A stretch of 25,441 nt of DNA, taken from Oscillospiraceae bacterium. GTDB lineage: Bacteria; Bacillota_A; Clostridia; Oscillospirales; Oscillospiraceae. Under the pieces are notes generated by a model. The model was not told the origin of the DNA and did not search any database. It worked only from the letters and a program-made list of their open reading frames with translations. The position numbers and the translations under genes are program-made. Positions 1-6,576 of this stretch are shown here, piece after piece (within the stretch, counting starts at the first letter, position 1; each line of letters starts with the position of its first letter). The stretch lies in NCBI GenBank assembly GCA_017455225.1, contig JAFTBL010000111.1, positions 1 through 25,441 on the forward strand. The letters run 5' to 3'.

Positions 1-1152
1 ATAGGGCATGCCGCCGGAGAGCACCGATTTGCTGCTGTCCCAGAATTCCTCGAACCGCCGGGGCAGCGGGTTGGCGCCGAAGCCGCCCCACGGGAAAAGT
101 CCCCACATGCTGATCTCCGGGAAGTTGACGATGGGCTTGATGACCGGATGCTCCAGCGGGTAACGGGGGAACGGGCCGTGGGCGTCCACCATGAGGTAGT
201 CGATGTAGTCCATCTCCCCTGCCGCCAGACGCTTGTACAGCGTGCTGTACTCCCGCTGGTCGTAAGGCACGTCAAAGGTCCACGTGGCGTACAGGAATTT
301 CACGCCGGGATACAGGCGCCGGGCGTCCTGTGCCAGCACGCGGCTGAGCTTATCAAAGCCGTTCGCGCCCCACGGAGCGCAGGCGGCGCAGCCGCAGCCG
401 CCCTCGTCGTAGGGCCAGGAGAGCACGTAGTCAAGGCCGATGTCGGTGAACTGCTCCAGACACTTGAGCCAGATGCCCCGCAGGTATTCCAGCGCGCCGG
501 GCTTGCTGGGGCAGAGATTGCGCCCCGCCCAGCCCCGATACTTGCCGGGAACGTCGTAGGTCAGATCCGCATCCCACACGTGGGGCGCGGACAAAATGCC
601 CTGATTGGGGTTCACGCCGAACAGCACCTTCATGCCCAGCTTCTTCGCCAGCGAGAAGATGGCGCGCAGCTTGTCCACCGAAGCGCGGAACATATCGTCC
701 TCAAAGCTGTTCAGCTGCACCACCGGGATGATGCACTCGATGGCGTTGTAGCCGTACAGCAGCATATCCTCCAGATACCGGGCCACCTCCTCCGTGGAGG
801 CCTCCTGATACCAGTTGTGGAAGTGGACGGAAAAATAGATGCAGCGGAACTCGCAGTCGGGGCTGACCCAGCCGTCCGTGGCCGCAGGCGCAAAGTCCTC
901 CTCACTCCAGCAGGCGCTGTGCAGAAACTTGCCCACGCCGTAATAAAGCCCTTGGCCGTCCGCGCCGGTGACGCGCCAGTCCTGCCCGGCGCCGTCGATG
1001 CGATAGCTTTCCGCTTTGCCCGCCGCCGCGTCCACAGTCAGCGTGACGGTCATGCCGCCGGGGGCAAACGCTGCGTCAATGCGCTCGGCGATCCGGCGGC
1101 GCAGCACCTCTTCCTGTGCGGCGTGGCCGTTGGCGATGATCTGGATCTTCAT
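1..1152 (-). CDS. Putative glycoside hydrolase (GH20-like N-domain plus TIM-barrel), 3' end outside window
   Basis: The first 384 residues are present; no stop codon occurs before the window edge. The ATG at 1152 has a GAGGAGG ribosome site 9 bases upstream. Residues 1-95 look like the small alpha/beta domain that precedes the barrel in GH20-type and alpha-glucuronidase-like enzymes (a GLYYGVGKFL stretch at about 68-77 is typical). From about residue 100 the pattern is barrel-like: FRCIYFSVHFHNW, a YNAIEC strand, KVLFGVNPNQG and then SWPYDEGG, where Asp249-Glu250 is a plausible catalytic pair, followed by a Cys253/255/258 cluster. There is no signal peptide, so it should act in the cytoplasm on imported sugar. 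It follows the sugar-binding lipoprotein gene on the same strand, which supports a role in glycan use. The exact glycoside family and substrate cannot be told. Confidence 0.75.
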   Translation of the reverse strand, partial: MKIQIIANGHAAQEEVLRRRIAERIDAAFAPGGMTVTLTVDAAAGKAESYRIDGAGQDWRVTGADGQGLYYGVGKFLHSACWSEEDFAPAATDGWVSPDCEFRCIYFSVHFHNWYQEASTEEVARYLEDMLLYGYNAIECIIPVVQLNSFEDDMFRASVDKLRAIFSLAKKLGMKVLFGVNPNQGILSAPHVWDADLTYDVPGKYRGWAGRNLCPSKPGALEYLRGIWLKCLEQFTDIGLDYVLSWPYDEGGCGCAACAPWGANGFDKLSRVLAQDARRLYPGVKFLYATWTFDVPYDQREYSTLYKRLAAGEMDYIDYLMVDAHGPFPRYPLEHPVIKPIVNFPEISMWGLFPWGGFGANPLPRRFEEFWDSSKSVLSGGMPY

Positions 1153-1168
1153 GTGAGCTTTCCTCCTC

Positions 1169-1213
1169 AAAAAAGTCAGCCCCCGCCGCGATCCCGCAGG
1201 CGCGGCGGGGGCT
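1169..1213 (-). terminator. Intercistronic rho-independent terminator between lipoprotein and glycosidase genes
   Basis: A perfect 13-bp GC stem (1178-1190 with 1201-1213, 10-base loop) is followed on the minus strand by six T residues (1174-1169). The T run directly abuts the ribosome site of the next gene. It probably limits transcription past the abundant binding-protein message. Confidence 0.85.
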
Positions 1214-1244
1214 CCTTGCTGGCTATTTAGATGATACGGCCGGC

Positions 1245-2882
1245 TCAGGCGTTCAGATTGTCCTCATAAGCCTCCTGCATCAGGTTGATATAATTCTGCA
1301 GGCCCAGACGATCCAGCTCGGCCAGATACTTGGCCCACGTCGCGTCGTCGTTGGGATCCAGCGTGCCCAGAATGAACAGGTTCCGCTGCTCCAGCGTATA
1401 GCTGATGAGGCTGCCGCGATACTGGCTGCGCAGCTCATACTGCTCCGGTGTGTACGAGATATCCGTGCACACCTCGTCCGGCTGCACCACGTTCTTGATG
1501 ATCGTCTCATAGGAGGTGTGCGCCATGGCGTTCACCACCTCGTCGCCGTGGTTGGCGGCGTTCTCAATGGCCAGATAGTTCCAGGGGGTGAAGATGCCGC
1601 CGCCGTTGGCGCACCACGTCTGGCTGCCCTTGAAGAAGGCGCCGTTGTTGCTCACCTTGATGTGCCCGTTGACGCCGTAGGGCGTGGGGCCCTCTTCCTC
1701 CGTCCAGTCCACGCCCGGCTCGCCGTGGCGCTGGCGCGACACCGTCTCGTCCCTGTAGAACACGTTCAAAAGACGCATCGCCGCCTCAGGATTCTTGCAG
1801 TCCGCGGTGATCATCAGCGGGAAGCTCAGGCCCTTGGGGTTCATCACGATGTAGCCGCCCTTGCCGGTCTCATCCTTCAGCCCGGCAAACGGCTGATACT
1901 GCTCCAGGATGGGGCTGTTGCCGTCGGCGTACACCTGGGGGTGACCCGCCCAGATGCCCACCTGCGCCACGCCCGTGCCCGGGGTGATCATCGCCTTCAT
2001 CTCCGTCGCGCCGGAGGAGGAGAAGCTCAGGTCGCTCAAAAGGCCCTCCGTGCGCAGCTTGTTCAGGAAGATCAGCGCCTGACGGTACTCGTCCGTCACG
2101 TACGGCGCCCACAGCTTCCCGTTCTCCACGTTCAGATCGTACGTGTCGTTATAGTATACGTACGCGTTAATGATCCACGTGGTGATATTGTATATAGTGT
2201 TCGTCTTGCCGTACATCGGGATCTCGTCCGCGATCCCGTTCCCGTTGGGATCCTTCTCCTTGAACGCCTTGAGCACTGTGTACAGCTCGTCGACCGTCGT
2301 CGGCGCGGTCAGTCCCAGCGTGTCCAGCCAGTCCTGGTTGATGAACAGCATCGTCTGCAGGTCGTCCCACACCCGCAGGTCGGCAAACTGCGGCAGGCCG
2401 TAGATCCCGCCGTCCGGCGCCGTCGCGCGGTTCACGATCCGCTGGCGGTCATGCTCGTCCAGCTTTTCCAGCGCCGCCTTGTAGTCCGGCGCGTACTTGT
2501 CGATCAGATCCGTCAGATCCATCAGATAGCCGCTCTCGCCGAACTCGTTCCGGCTGTTGTTGCTCAGCCCGTCAAAGTGCCACAGCACGTCCGGCATCGT
2601 TTCGTTGGCCGCCGCCATCAGCGTCAGCTGGCGCACGTAGTCCTCGCCGCCGCTGGGGAAGAAGACGAACTCCAGATCCACATTGGCAGCCTCTTCCAGA
2701 TACTTGGTGAAAGCGTTGTCGTCGTAGGACGTCACGTTGGCGTTCTGGGGCACGCCGATGGTCAGCGTCACCCGCTCCCCCGTGGACGTACCGCCGCCGC
2801 CCTCACCGCCGCCGCAGCCGGTCAGCACCAGCGGCAGCACGCAGCACAGCGCCAGAATGATCGCCAATACTTTCTTTTTCAT
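1245..2882 (-). CDS. Extracellular solute-binding lipoprotein of a carbohydrate ABC transporter (LplA/YtcQ-like)
   Basis: This 545-residue protein begins with a lipoprotein signal (basic MKKK, hydrophobic core, lipobox LTGC with Cys23) followed by a Gly-rich linker, so it is exported and anchored by a lipid on the outer face of the membrane. The rest fits family 1 solute-binding proteins of the LplA/YtcQ type: a DPNGNGIADEIP segment around residue 210, MLFINQDWLD, and a YGLPQFAD substrate-lobe motif. Such proteins hand oligosaccharides to two permeases and an ATPase. No permease gene is present upstream; they may lie beyond the left edge, after the glycosidase gene. I chose the ATG at 2882 because it opens the signal peptide and follows an AAGGGAG site; a longer frame reaching 2978 would bury the signal. 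It has its own promoter and a 3' terminator. Substrate unknown. Confidence 0.88.
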   Translation of the reverse strand: MKKKVLAIILALCCVLPLVLTGCGGGEGGGGTSTGERVTLTIGVPQNANVTSYDDNAFTKYLEEAANVDLEFVFFPSGGEDYVRQLTLMAAANETMPDVLWHFDGLSNNSRNEFGESGYLMDLTDLIDKYAPDYKAALEKLDEHDRQRIVNRATAPDGGIYGLPQFADLRVWDDLQTMLFINQDWLDTLGLTAPTTVDELYTVLKAFKEKDPNGNGIADEIPMYGKTNTIYNITTWIINAYVYYNDTYDLNVENGKLWAPYVTDEYRQALIFLNKLRTEGLLSDLSFSSSGATEMKAMITPGTGVAQVGIWAGHPQVYADGNSPILEQYQPFAGLKDETGKGGYIVMNPKGLSFPLMITADCKNPEAAMRLLNVFYRDETVSRQRHGEPGVDWTEEEGPTPYGVNGHIKVSNNGAFFKGSQTWCANGGGIFTPWNYLAIENAANHGDEVVNAMAHTSYETIIKNVVQPDEVCTDISYTPEQYELRSQYRGSLISYTLEQRNLFILGTLDPNDDATWAKYLAELDRLGLQNYINLMQEAYEDNLNA

Positions 2883-2945
2883 CTCAGTGCTCTCCCTTTC
2901 TTTGTTTGGTCTGTTGCGGTTTCTAAAAACCTTGTCACTTTTGTG

Positions 2946-2981
2946 AAAAAACAGTCGCTGTTTTTGTGCAACAAGCACAAA
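2946..2981. promoter_or_regulatory. Two adjacent inverted repeats in the lipoprotein-gene leader
   Basis: TTTGTGC-AACAA-GCACAAA (2963-2981) is a perfect 7-bp inverted repeat. Overlapping its edge is AAAAACAG-TCG-CTGTTTTT (2947-2965), an 8-bp inverted repeat. Both lie in the untranslated leader, downstream of the predicted start of transcription, where a repressor site or RNA hairpin could control the sugar-uptake genes. No regulator gene is nearby. Confidence 0.45.
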
Positions 2982-3019
2982 TGATGGGAACTTCTTTTGG
3001 CGAAACTGGGTATAGGTGT

Positions 3020-3048
3020 ATAATATACTATCCTTCCCCCATTGTCAA
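3020..3048 (-). promoter_or_regulatory. Sigma-A type promoter of the solute-binding lipoprotein gene
   Basis: On the minus strand TTGACA (3048-3043) is followed after exactly 17 bases by TATTAT (3025-3020), one mismatch from consensus. The predicted leader is about 130 bases. The rest of the 317-base gap 2883-3199 holds the leader repeats and the weak gdhA terminator; I see no gene in it. Confidence 0.8.
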
Positions 3049-3139
3049 GCGAAAATAAGTCGACAGCCCTGATTTTCGAAAGGAAACCACCGGCAAAAGC
3101 AAATCATCCCTCTTACTATGAAAAACGCTCCGAAAGCAA

Positions 3140-3173
3140 CAGGAGGCGGGTCGCCCTCACGATCCGCCTCCTG
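3140..3173 (-). terminator. Possible terminator after gdhA
   Basis: A perfect 10-bp stem CAGGAGGCGG/CCGCCTCCTG (3140-3149 with 3164-3173) lies 27 bases past the gdhA stop. The following minus-strand bases are not a clean T run (TTGCTTTC, with five T only about 15 bases later), so it may be a weak or factor-assisted terminator. Confidence 0.45.
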
Positions 3174-3199
3174 CTTCGTCCTGTTTTCCGCCGCGCCGG

Positions 3200-4546
3200 T
3201 CAGCCGCACACGCCCTGCGCCAGCATGGCGTCCGCCACCTTTAAAAAGCCTGCGATGTTGGCGCCGGCCTGAATGTCGCCCTTTTTGCCGTATCGCTCCG
3301 CCGCGTCGGCGCACACGCGGTAGATGCCCTCCATGATGGCGCGCAGCCGCTCGTCCACCGTTTCATACGTCCAGCTCATGCGCTCGGAGTTCTGGCTCAT
3401 CTCCAGCCCCGACACCGCCACGCCGCCGGCGTTGGACGCCTTGGAGGGGCTGTACAGCAGTCCCGCTTCCTTCACCGCGTCGATGGCGTCCGGCGTCAGC
3501 GCCATGTTGGCGCCCTCGAACACACCGATGCAGCCGTTTGCGATCAGCCGGCGGGCCTCGTCGCCGTTCATCTCGTTCTGGGTGGCGCAGGGCATGGCCA
3601 CGTCGCAGGGCACCGACCAGATGGCGCGGTGATCCGGCACGTAAACCGCCGCGGGCACGTAGTCCGTGTAGGTTTTGATGCGCTCCCTCTTCTGCTCCTT
3701 GATCACCTGCAGCGTGCGGTAGTCCACCCCGCCCTCATCCAGCACGTAGCCGTCGGAATCGGACACCGCCACCACCTTGGCGCCCAGCTCGGCAGCCTTC
3801 TGCACCGTGTAGATCGCCACGTTGCCGGAGCCGGACACCACCACCCGCTTTCCCGCCAGCGACAGGCCGTTGTCCCGCAGCTGAGCCTGCGCAAAATAGC
3901 ACAGGCCGAAGCCGGTGGCCTCCGTGCGCACCGGAGAGCCGCCGAAGCTGAACCCCTTGCCGGTCATGGCGCCCGTCCACGTATTTGTCAGCCGCTTGTA
4001 CTGACCGAACAGATAGCCCACCTCCCGGCCGCCCACGCCGATGTCTCCGGCGGGCACGTCGGTATCCGGGCCGATGTGGCGAAACAGCTCCGTCATGAAG
4101 CTCTGGCAAAAGCGCATGATCTCCCCGTTGGATTTTCCTTTGGGGTCAAAGTCGCTGCCGCCCTTGGCGCCGCCCAGCGGCAGTGTGGTCAGCGAGTTTT
4201 TGAATATCTGCTCAAAGCCCAGGAATTTGATCACCGACAGACTGACCGACGGGTGGAACCGCAACCCGCCCTTGTAGGGGCCGATGGCGGAGTTGAACTG
4301 CACCCGGTATCCCCGGTTCACCTGTACGTTCCCCTCGTCGTCGATCCACGGCACGCGGAACAGTATCGCCTGCTCGGGCTCCACCAGTCGCCCCACGATG
4401 TTCTCCCGCTCGTAGCGGGGGTCAGCCTCCACCACCGGCGCCAGCGTTTCCAGCACCTCCCGCACCGCCTGCAGATACTCCGTCTGCTCCGGATAATGGC
4501 GCTCCAGCTCCTCATACACCTTGTTTAAATAGCTGCTTTCGATCAT
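3200..4546 (-). CDS. gdhA: Glutamate dehydrogenase, hexameric NADP-type
   Basis: The 448-residue product has the length and motifs of hexameric bacterial glutamate dehydrogenases, which interconvert glutamate with 2-oxoglutarate and ammonia in the cytoplasm. Visible are the substrate-binding segment PYKGGLRFHPSV with Lys92, Lys116 in the FEQIFKNSLT helix, GGAKGG with Lys128, the catalytic Asp168 in VPAGDIGVGGRE, and a Rossmann loop SGSGNVA (about 238-244). The Ser-Asp-Ser residues at about 262-264 after the second strand fit an NADP-preferring enzyme, though cofactor choice is inferred. The ATG at 4546 follows AAGGAG at 9-base spacing; the open frame upstream to 4747 is AT-rich leader, not protein. 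It stands alone, with its own candidate promoter and flanking direct repeats upstream. Confidence 0.96.
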   Translation of the reverse strand: MIESSYLNKVYEELERHYPEQTEYLQAVREVLETLAPVVEADPRYERENIVGRLVEPEQAILFRVPWIDDEGNVQVNRGYRVQFNSAIGPYKGGLRFHPSVSLSVIKFLGFEQIFKNSLTTLPLGGAKGGSDFDPKGKSNGEIMRFCQSFMTELFRHIGPDTDVPAGDIGVGGREVGYLFGQYKRLTNTWTGAMTGKGFSFGGSPVRTEATGFGLCYFAQAQLRDNGLSLAGKRVVVSGSGNVAIYTVQKAAELGAKVVAVSDSDGYVLDEGGVDYRTLQVIKEQKRERIKTYTDYVPAAVYVPDHRAIWSVPCDVAMPCATQNEMNGDEARRLIANGCIGVFEGANMALTPDAIDAVKEAGLLYSPSKASNAGGVAVSGLEMSQNSERMSWTYETVDERLRAIMEGIYRVCADAAERYGKKGDIQAGANIAGFLKVADAMLAQGVCG

Positions 4547-4601
4547 TTGCTCCAACTCCTTCACTTCCGCCCGCTTGTTTTGTCCGTCCTTGGCGGATAT
4601 T

Positions 4602-4699
4602 TGTATTTCCACGGGCTTCAATTTGCAAATGATTGTACGGCGGCTCCAACAAAAATGCAATTGTGAATGCGTTGGAAATTCATGTATTTCGACCGGTTT
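4602..4699. repeat. Pair of 17-bp direct repeats flanking the gdhA promoter
   Basis: TGTATTTCCACGGGCTT (4602-4618) and TGTATTTCGACCGGTTT (4683-4699) match at 14 of 17 positions, 81 bases apart, each preceded 11-12 bases earlier by TTGG. The candidate gdhA promoter lies between them, and a perfect palindrome ATTTGCAAAT (4621-4630) covers the predicted start point. These could be binding sites for a nitrogen or carbon regulator. The remaining part of the 319-base gap 4547-4865 contains only leader and the terminator at 4821. Confidence 0.45.
4632..4660 (-). promoter_or_regulatory. Candidate gdhA promoter
   Basis: On the minus strand TTGCAT (4660-4655) is separated by 17 bases from TACAAT (4637-4632). 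The -10 matches five of six consensus bases and the -35 three of six, giving a leader of about 80 bases before the gdhA ATG. Confidence 0.45.
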
Positions 4700-4820
4700 T
4701 TTTCTCAAAATTTTACAAAAAATCGCGGCCGTTGTTGCCATTCCCAACCAATGGCAAAAAATGGCACATCAAACTGTTGCAAACCCACAGTGGGAGCCCT
4801 CCCGTTCCGGTGCACAGGGC

Positions 4821-4856
4821 AAAAAAATTCCGGAGCCTGCGCTCCGGAATTTTTTT
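4821..4856. terminator. Bidirectional terminator after the antitoxin gene
   Basis: A perfect 16-bp stem with a 4-base loop (4821-4836 with 4841-4856) is flanked by seven A and seven T, so it can stop transcription in both directions. It lies 9 bases past the stop of the RelB-like gene and separates it from gdhA. Confidence 0.93.
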
Positions 4857-4865
4857 CGTCGTTCA

Positions 4866-5114
4866 TCAGCCCATGCGACGGGCGACCTCATCCACCGTCT
4901 CCATCAAGTGGGAAGGCTCGGCGGGAACATGGATCTCATAGGGAGCCTGCTCCTTCACCTTGCGGATGGCGAAGGGGATCCGCCCCTCCCGCACAGACTG
5001 CTTCAGGAAAACCGTGATCGCCGTGGTCAGATCCAGGCCGAACTCGGCAAACAGAGCCTGCGCTTCCTTCTTCAGATCCTCATCCAAACTGATGTTCGTG
5101 CTGACCTTTGACAT
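4866..5114 (-). CDS. RelB/DinJ-family antitoxin, no toxin partner beside it
   Basis: This 82-residue protein starts STNISLDEDLKKEAQALFAEFGLDLTTAIT, the typical ribbon-helix-helix DNA-binding start of RelB/DinJ antitoxins (strand residues about 4-8, helices 10-20 and 24-37), followed by FLKQSVREGRIPF, a conserved segment of the family, and a C-terminal tail of the kind that wraps the toxin. Such antitoxins neutralise RelE/YafQ ribonucleases and repress their own promoter. The ATG at 5114 has a GGAGG site 8 bases upstream. No toxin gene follows: the stop is 9 bases before a strong bidirectional terminator, and gdhA comes next; nothing resembling a toxin lies upstream either. It is therefore an orphan, which may have become a stand-alone regulator or act on a toxin elsewhere. 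Confidence 0.88.
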   Translation of the reverse strand: MSKVSTNISLDEDLKKEAQALFAEFGLDLTTAITVFLKQSVREGRIPFAIRKVKEQAPYEIHVPAEPSHLMETVDEVARRMG

Positions 5115-5174
5115 AACAGGCACCTCCAAAACTTTCACATTTGCCGCAGGGCTTCTTTCCCTTTGGCTGACGCC

Positions 5175-5203
5175 ATTATATCATATGTTATCCAGTTTGT
5201 CAA
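5175..5203 (-). promoter_or_regulatory. Perfect consensus sigma-A promoter of the antitoxin gene
   Basis: TTGACA (5203-5198) and TATAAT (5180-5175) on the minus strand are both exact consensus with an exact 17-base spacer. This should be among the strongest promoters in the window unless repressed. Confidence 0.92.
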
Positions 5204-5206
5204 CAC

Positions 5207-5229
5207 ATTATGCGCATAATACGCATAAT
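5207..5229. promoter_or_regulatory. Three half-site operator beside the antitoxin promoter
   Basis: The perfect 14-bp palindrome ATTATGCGCATAAT (5207-5220) is followed by a third half-site CGCATAAT (5222-5229), 9 bp after the second. The array abuts the upstream side of the -35 box. Multiple half-sites are usual for ribbon-helix-helix autorepressors, so the RelB-like protein is the likely ligand; this is inferred from position. Confidence 0.65.
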
Positions 5230-5232
5230 TTT

Positions 5233-5417
5233 TTATAGATGCACTTGATCGCGAGGCTCTACCCGCTCTCCCTTCAGTCTGCGCTTATCGGCATACATCT
5301 CCTGATCGGCGCGTCACGCTCCGTCAGCTCCGGAGCGATGCGCAGATAGTAGGCGCAAACGCCTTTCGTGTTGCCGATCATGCTGATCAGCAAAAACTTT
5401 CCACGGATGGATTTCAC
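5233..5417 (-). pseudogene. Remnant of a sensor diguanylate cyclase (Cache-GGDEF)
   Basis: Minus-strand reading gives three joined fragments. A GTG at 5417, with an AAGGGGGG ribosome site, opens VKSIRGKFLLISMIG, a usual membrane-anchor start of sensor proteins. It runs into CAYYLRIAPELTERD, which resembles the Cache sensor region of diguanylate cyclases. After 5313 the frame shifts by one and ADQEMYADKRRLKGE follows (from 5310), the conserved last helix of a GGDEF domain (ADxxMYxxK), ending at the TAA 5233-5235. Only about 60 codons remain of a gene that normally has several hundred, so large internal deletions plus a frameshift have occurred. The 3' end abuts the antitoxin operator. Confidence 0.6.
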
Positions 5418-5600
5418 AACTTCCCCCCTTTCGCAAGCATTCCGACATCAAGCAGAATGACCCTATACGCCTGAGCGTATACTTATGACATATAACATTT
5501 GTATTATGTACTAAATATTGTCAAGAAAAGCTTATGAAACCCTCAGGATTTTTCTGTTTAACCCCCTGTTCTTCCACTGCCCGTTCCACTTGCCGCATAA
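5418..5600. other. Intergenic stretch with a short inverted repeat, no gene seen
   Basis: Between the cyclase remnant and the gpx promoter there is no open frame with a ribosome site. It contains TATACGC-CTGA-GCGTATA (5464-5481), a perfect 7-bp inverted repeat, and a minus-strand TTGACA at 5529-5524 (TGTCAA on the plus strand) that has no convincing -10 partner and may be the decayed promoter of the remnant. Confidence 0.4.
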
Positions 5601-5656
5601 TTTTTTTTAAAAAAACAAAAATAATACTTGACATCGGCAATTAGATTTTGTACAAT
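5601..5656 (+). promoter_or_regulatory. Promoter of the gpx-trxA-trxB operon with upstream A/T tract
   Basis: TTGACA (5628-5633) and TACAAT (5651-5656) have a 17-base spacer. Directly upstream is T8A7 followed by an A-rich stretch (5601-5626), placed like an UP element for RNA polymerase alpha contact. The predicted leader is about 30 bases. Confidence 0.88.
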
Positions 5657-5664
5657 CTAATTGC
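5637..5664. promoter_or_regulatory. Palindromic operator over the gpx promoter, OhrR/MarR-like
   Basis: GCAATTAGATT (5637-5647) and AATCTAATTGC (5654-5664) form a perfect 11-bp inverted repeat with a 6-base centre. It covers most of the spacer, the whole -10 and the likely start point, an ideal place for a repressor. AATT-rich palindromes of this form are typical for OhrR-type MarR repressors that sense organic peroxides; the assignment rests on resemblance and on the peroxidase gene it controls. No regulator gene is in the window. Confidence 0.7.
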
Positions 5665-5693
5665 TTAAAATAAAACTTAAGGAGGGCAACCAC

Positions 5694-6236
5694 ATGGCGA
5701 TCTATGATTACACTGTCAAGGGCCGCAAGGGTGCAGAGCTGGATCTGGGCACGCTGCGGGGCAAGGTGCTGCTGGTGGTAAACACGGCCACAGGCTGCGG
5801 CTTCACTCCTCAGTATGAGGCGCTGGAGAAGCTGTATGAAAAGTACCACGACGCCGGGCTGGAGGTGCTGGACTTCCCCTGCAACCAGTTCGGTCATCAG
5901 GCGCCCGGCGACGACGAGGAGATCCACCAGTTCTGCACCGCCCGCTACAAGACGCAGTTTGACCAGCTGGCCAAGGTGGACGTGAACGGCGAGAACGAGT
6001 CCCCCGTGTTCACCTGGCTCAAGAGCCAGAACGTGGAAGAAACGGTAAACGGTCTGAAGGGCAAGATGACCATGAAGGCCATCGAAAAGATCAGCACCAC
6101 CACCAAGGCTCCCGGCGACATCCGCTGGAACTTCACCAAGTTCCTCGTGGACCGGGAGGGCAATCTGGCGGCGCGCTACGCCCCCACCGTGGACCCGGCG
6201 GACATTGAGAAAGAGATCGTCCGTCTGCTGGGCTGA
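5694..6236 (+). CDS. gpx: Glutathione-peroxidase-family thiol peroxidase (thioredoxin-dependent)
   Basis: This 180-residue cytoplasmic protein is a cysteine-type member of the glutathione peroxidase family, reducing hydroperoxides. The peroxidatic Cys35 sits in NTATGCGFTPQY, and the catalytic set is completed by Gln69 (PCNQFGHQ) and Trp145-Asn146 (RWNFTKFLVDREG). Cys81 in the helix IHQFCTARY is placed like the resolving cysteine of thioredoxin-using members, and no glutathione synthesis gene is seen, so thioredoxin is the likely reductant. The ATG at 5694 follows AGGAGG at close spacing; the frame also opens at 5661, but that would start inside the operator. trxA follows 24 bases later and trxB after that, giving the complete electron supply in one operon. 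Control is likely through the palindrome at the promoter. Confidence 0.95.
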   Translation: MAIYDYTVKGRKGAELDLGTLRGKVLLVVNTATGCGFTPQYEALEKLYEKYHDAGLEVLDFPCNQFGHQAPGDDEEIHQFCTARYKTQFDQLAKVDVNGENESPVFTWLKSQNVEETVNGLKGKMTMKAIEKISTTTKAPGDIRWNFTKFLVDREGNLAARYAPTVDPADIEKEIVRLLG

Positions 6237-6260
6237 AATCATACGAAGGAGGAAACGATC

Positions 6261-6572
6261 ATGGCGATCATTGAAGTGACTCAGGATACCTTTGAGCAGG
6301 AGGTTCTCCGCTCCCCCGTGCCGGTGCTGGTGGATTTCAACGCCGCCTGGTGCGGCCCCTGCCGGATGCTCAAGCCGCTGCTGGACGAGCTGGCAGCCTC
6401 CCGCAGCGACTGCAAGGTGGTGTCCGTCAACGTGGACGACGAATCCGATCTGGCGATGGACTACGACGTCAGCTCCATCCCCTGCGTGGTGCTGTTCAAA
6501 AACGGTGCCGAGGCTGACCGCAGCGTGGGCTTCCAGCCCCGCGAGGCGCTGGAAGCCATGCTGGACGCGTAA
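6261..6572 (+). CDS. trxA: Thioredoxin
   Basis: The 103-residue protein has the full single-domain thioredoxin length and the active site AAWCGPC with Cys31 and Cys34, the buried Asp25 (LVDFNAAW), and the cis-proline Pro74 in SSIPCVVLFKNG. Two further cysteines, Cys51 and Cys75, are extra; Cys75 directly after the cis-proline is unusual and could be open to oxidation or mixed disulfides. It reduces protein disulfides in the cytoplasm. The ATG at 6261 has a strong AAGGAGG site. It sits between gpx and trxB, which fits its role as carrier from the reductase to the peroxidase. Confidence 0.96.
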   Translation: MAIIEVTQDTFEQEVLRSPVPVLVDFNAAWCGPCRMLKPLLDELAASRSDCKVVSVNVDDESDLAMDYDVSSIPCVVLFKNGAEADRSVGFQPREALEAMLDA

Positions 6573-6576
6573 GGCC

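Noticed and set aside
4547..4747. N-terminal extension of glutamate dehydrogenase
   Set aside because: The extra 67 codons are AT-rich, contain promoter-like and repeat sequences, and the ATG at 4546 has a proper AAGGAG site and the normal family start.
5238..5690. Toxin gene paired with the RelB-like antitoxin
   Set aside because: No open frame with a ribosome site or toxin motif exists on either strand; the coding traces here are cyclase fragments.
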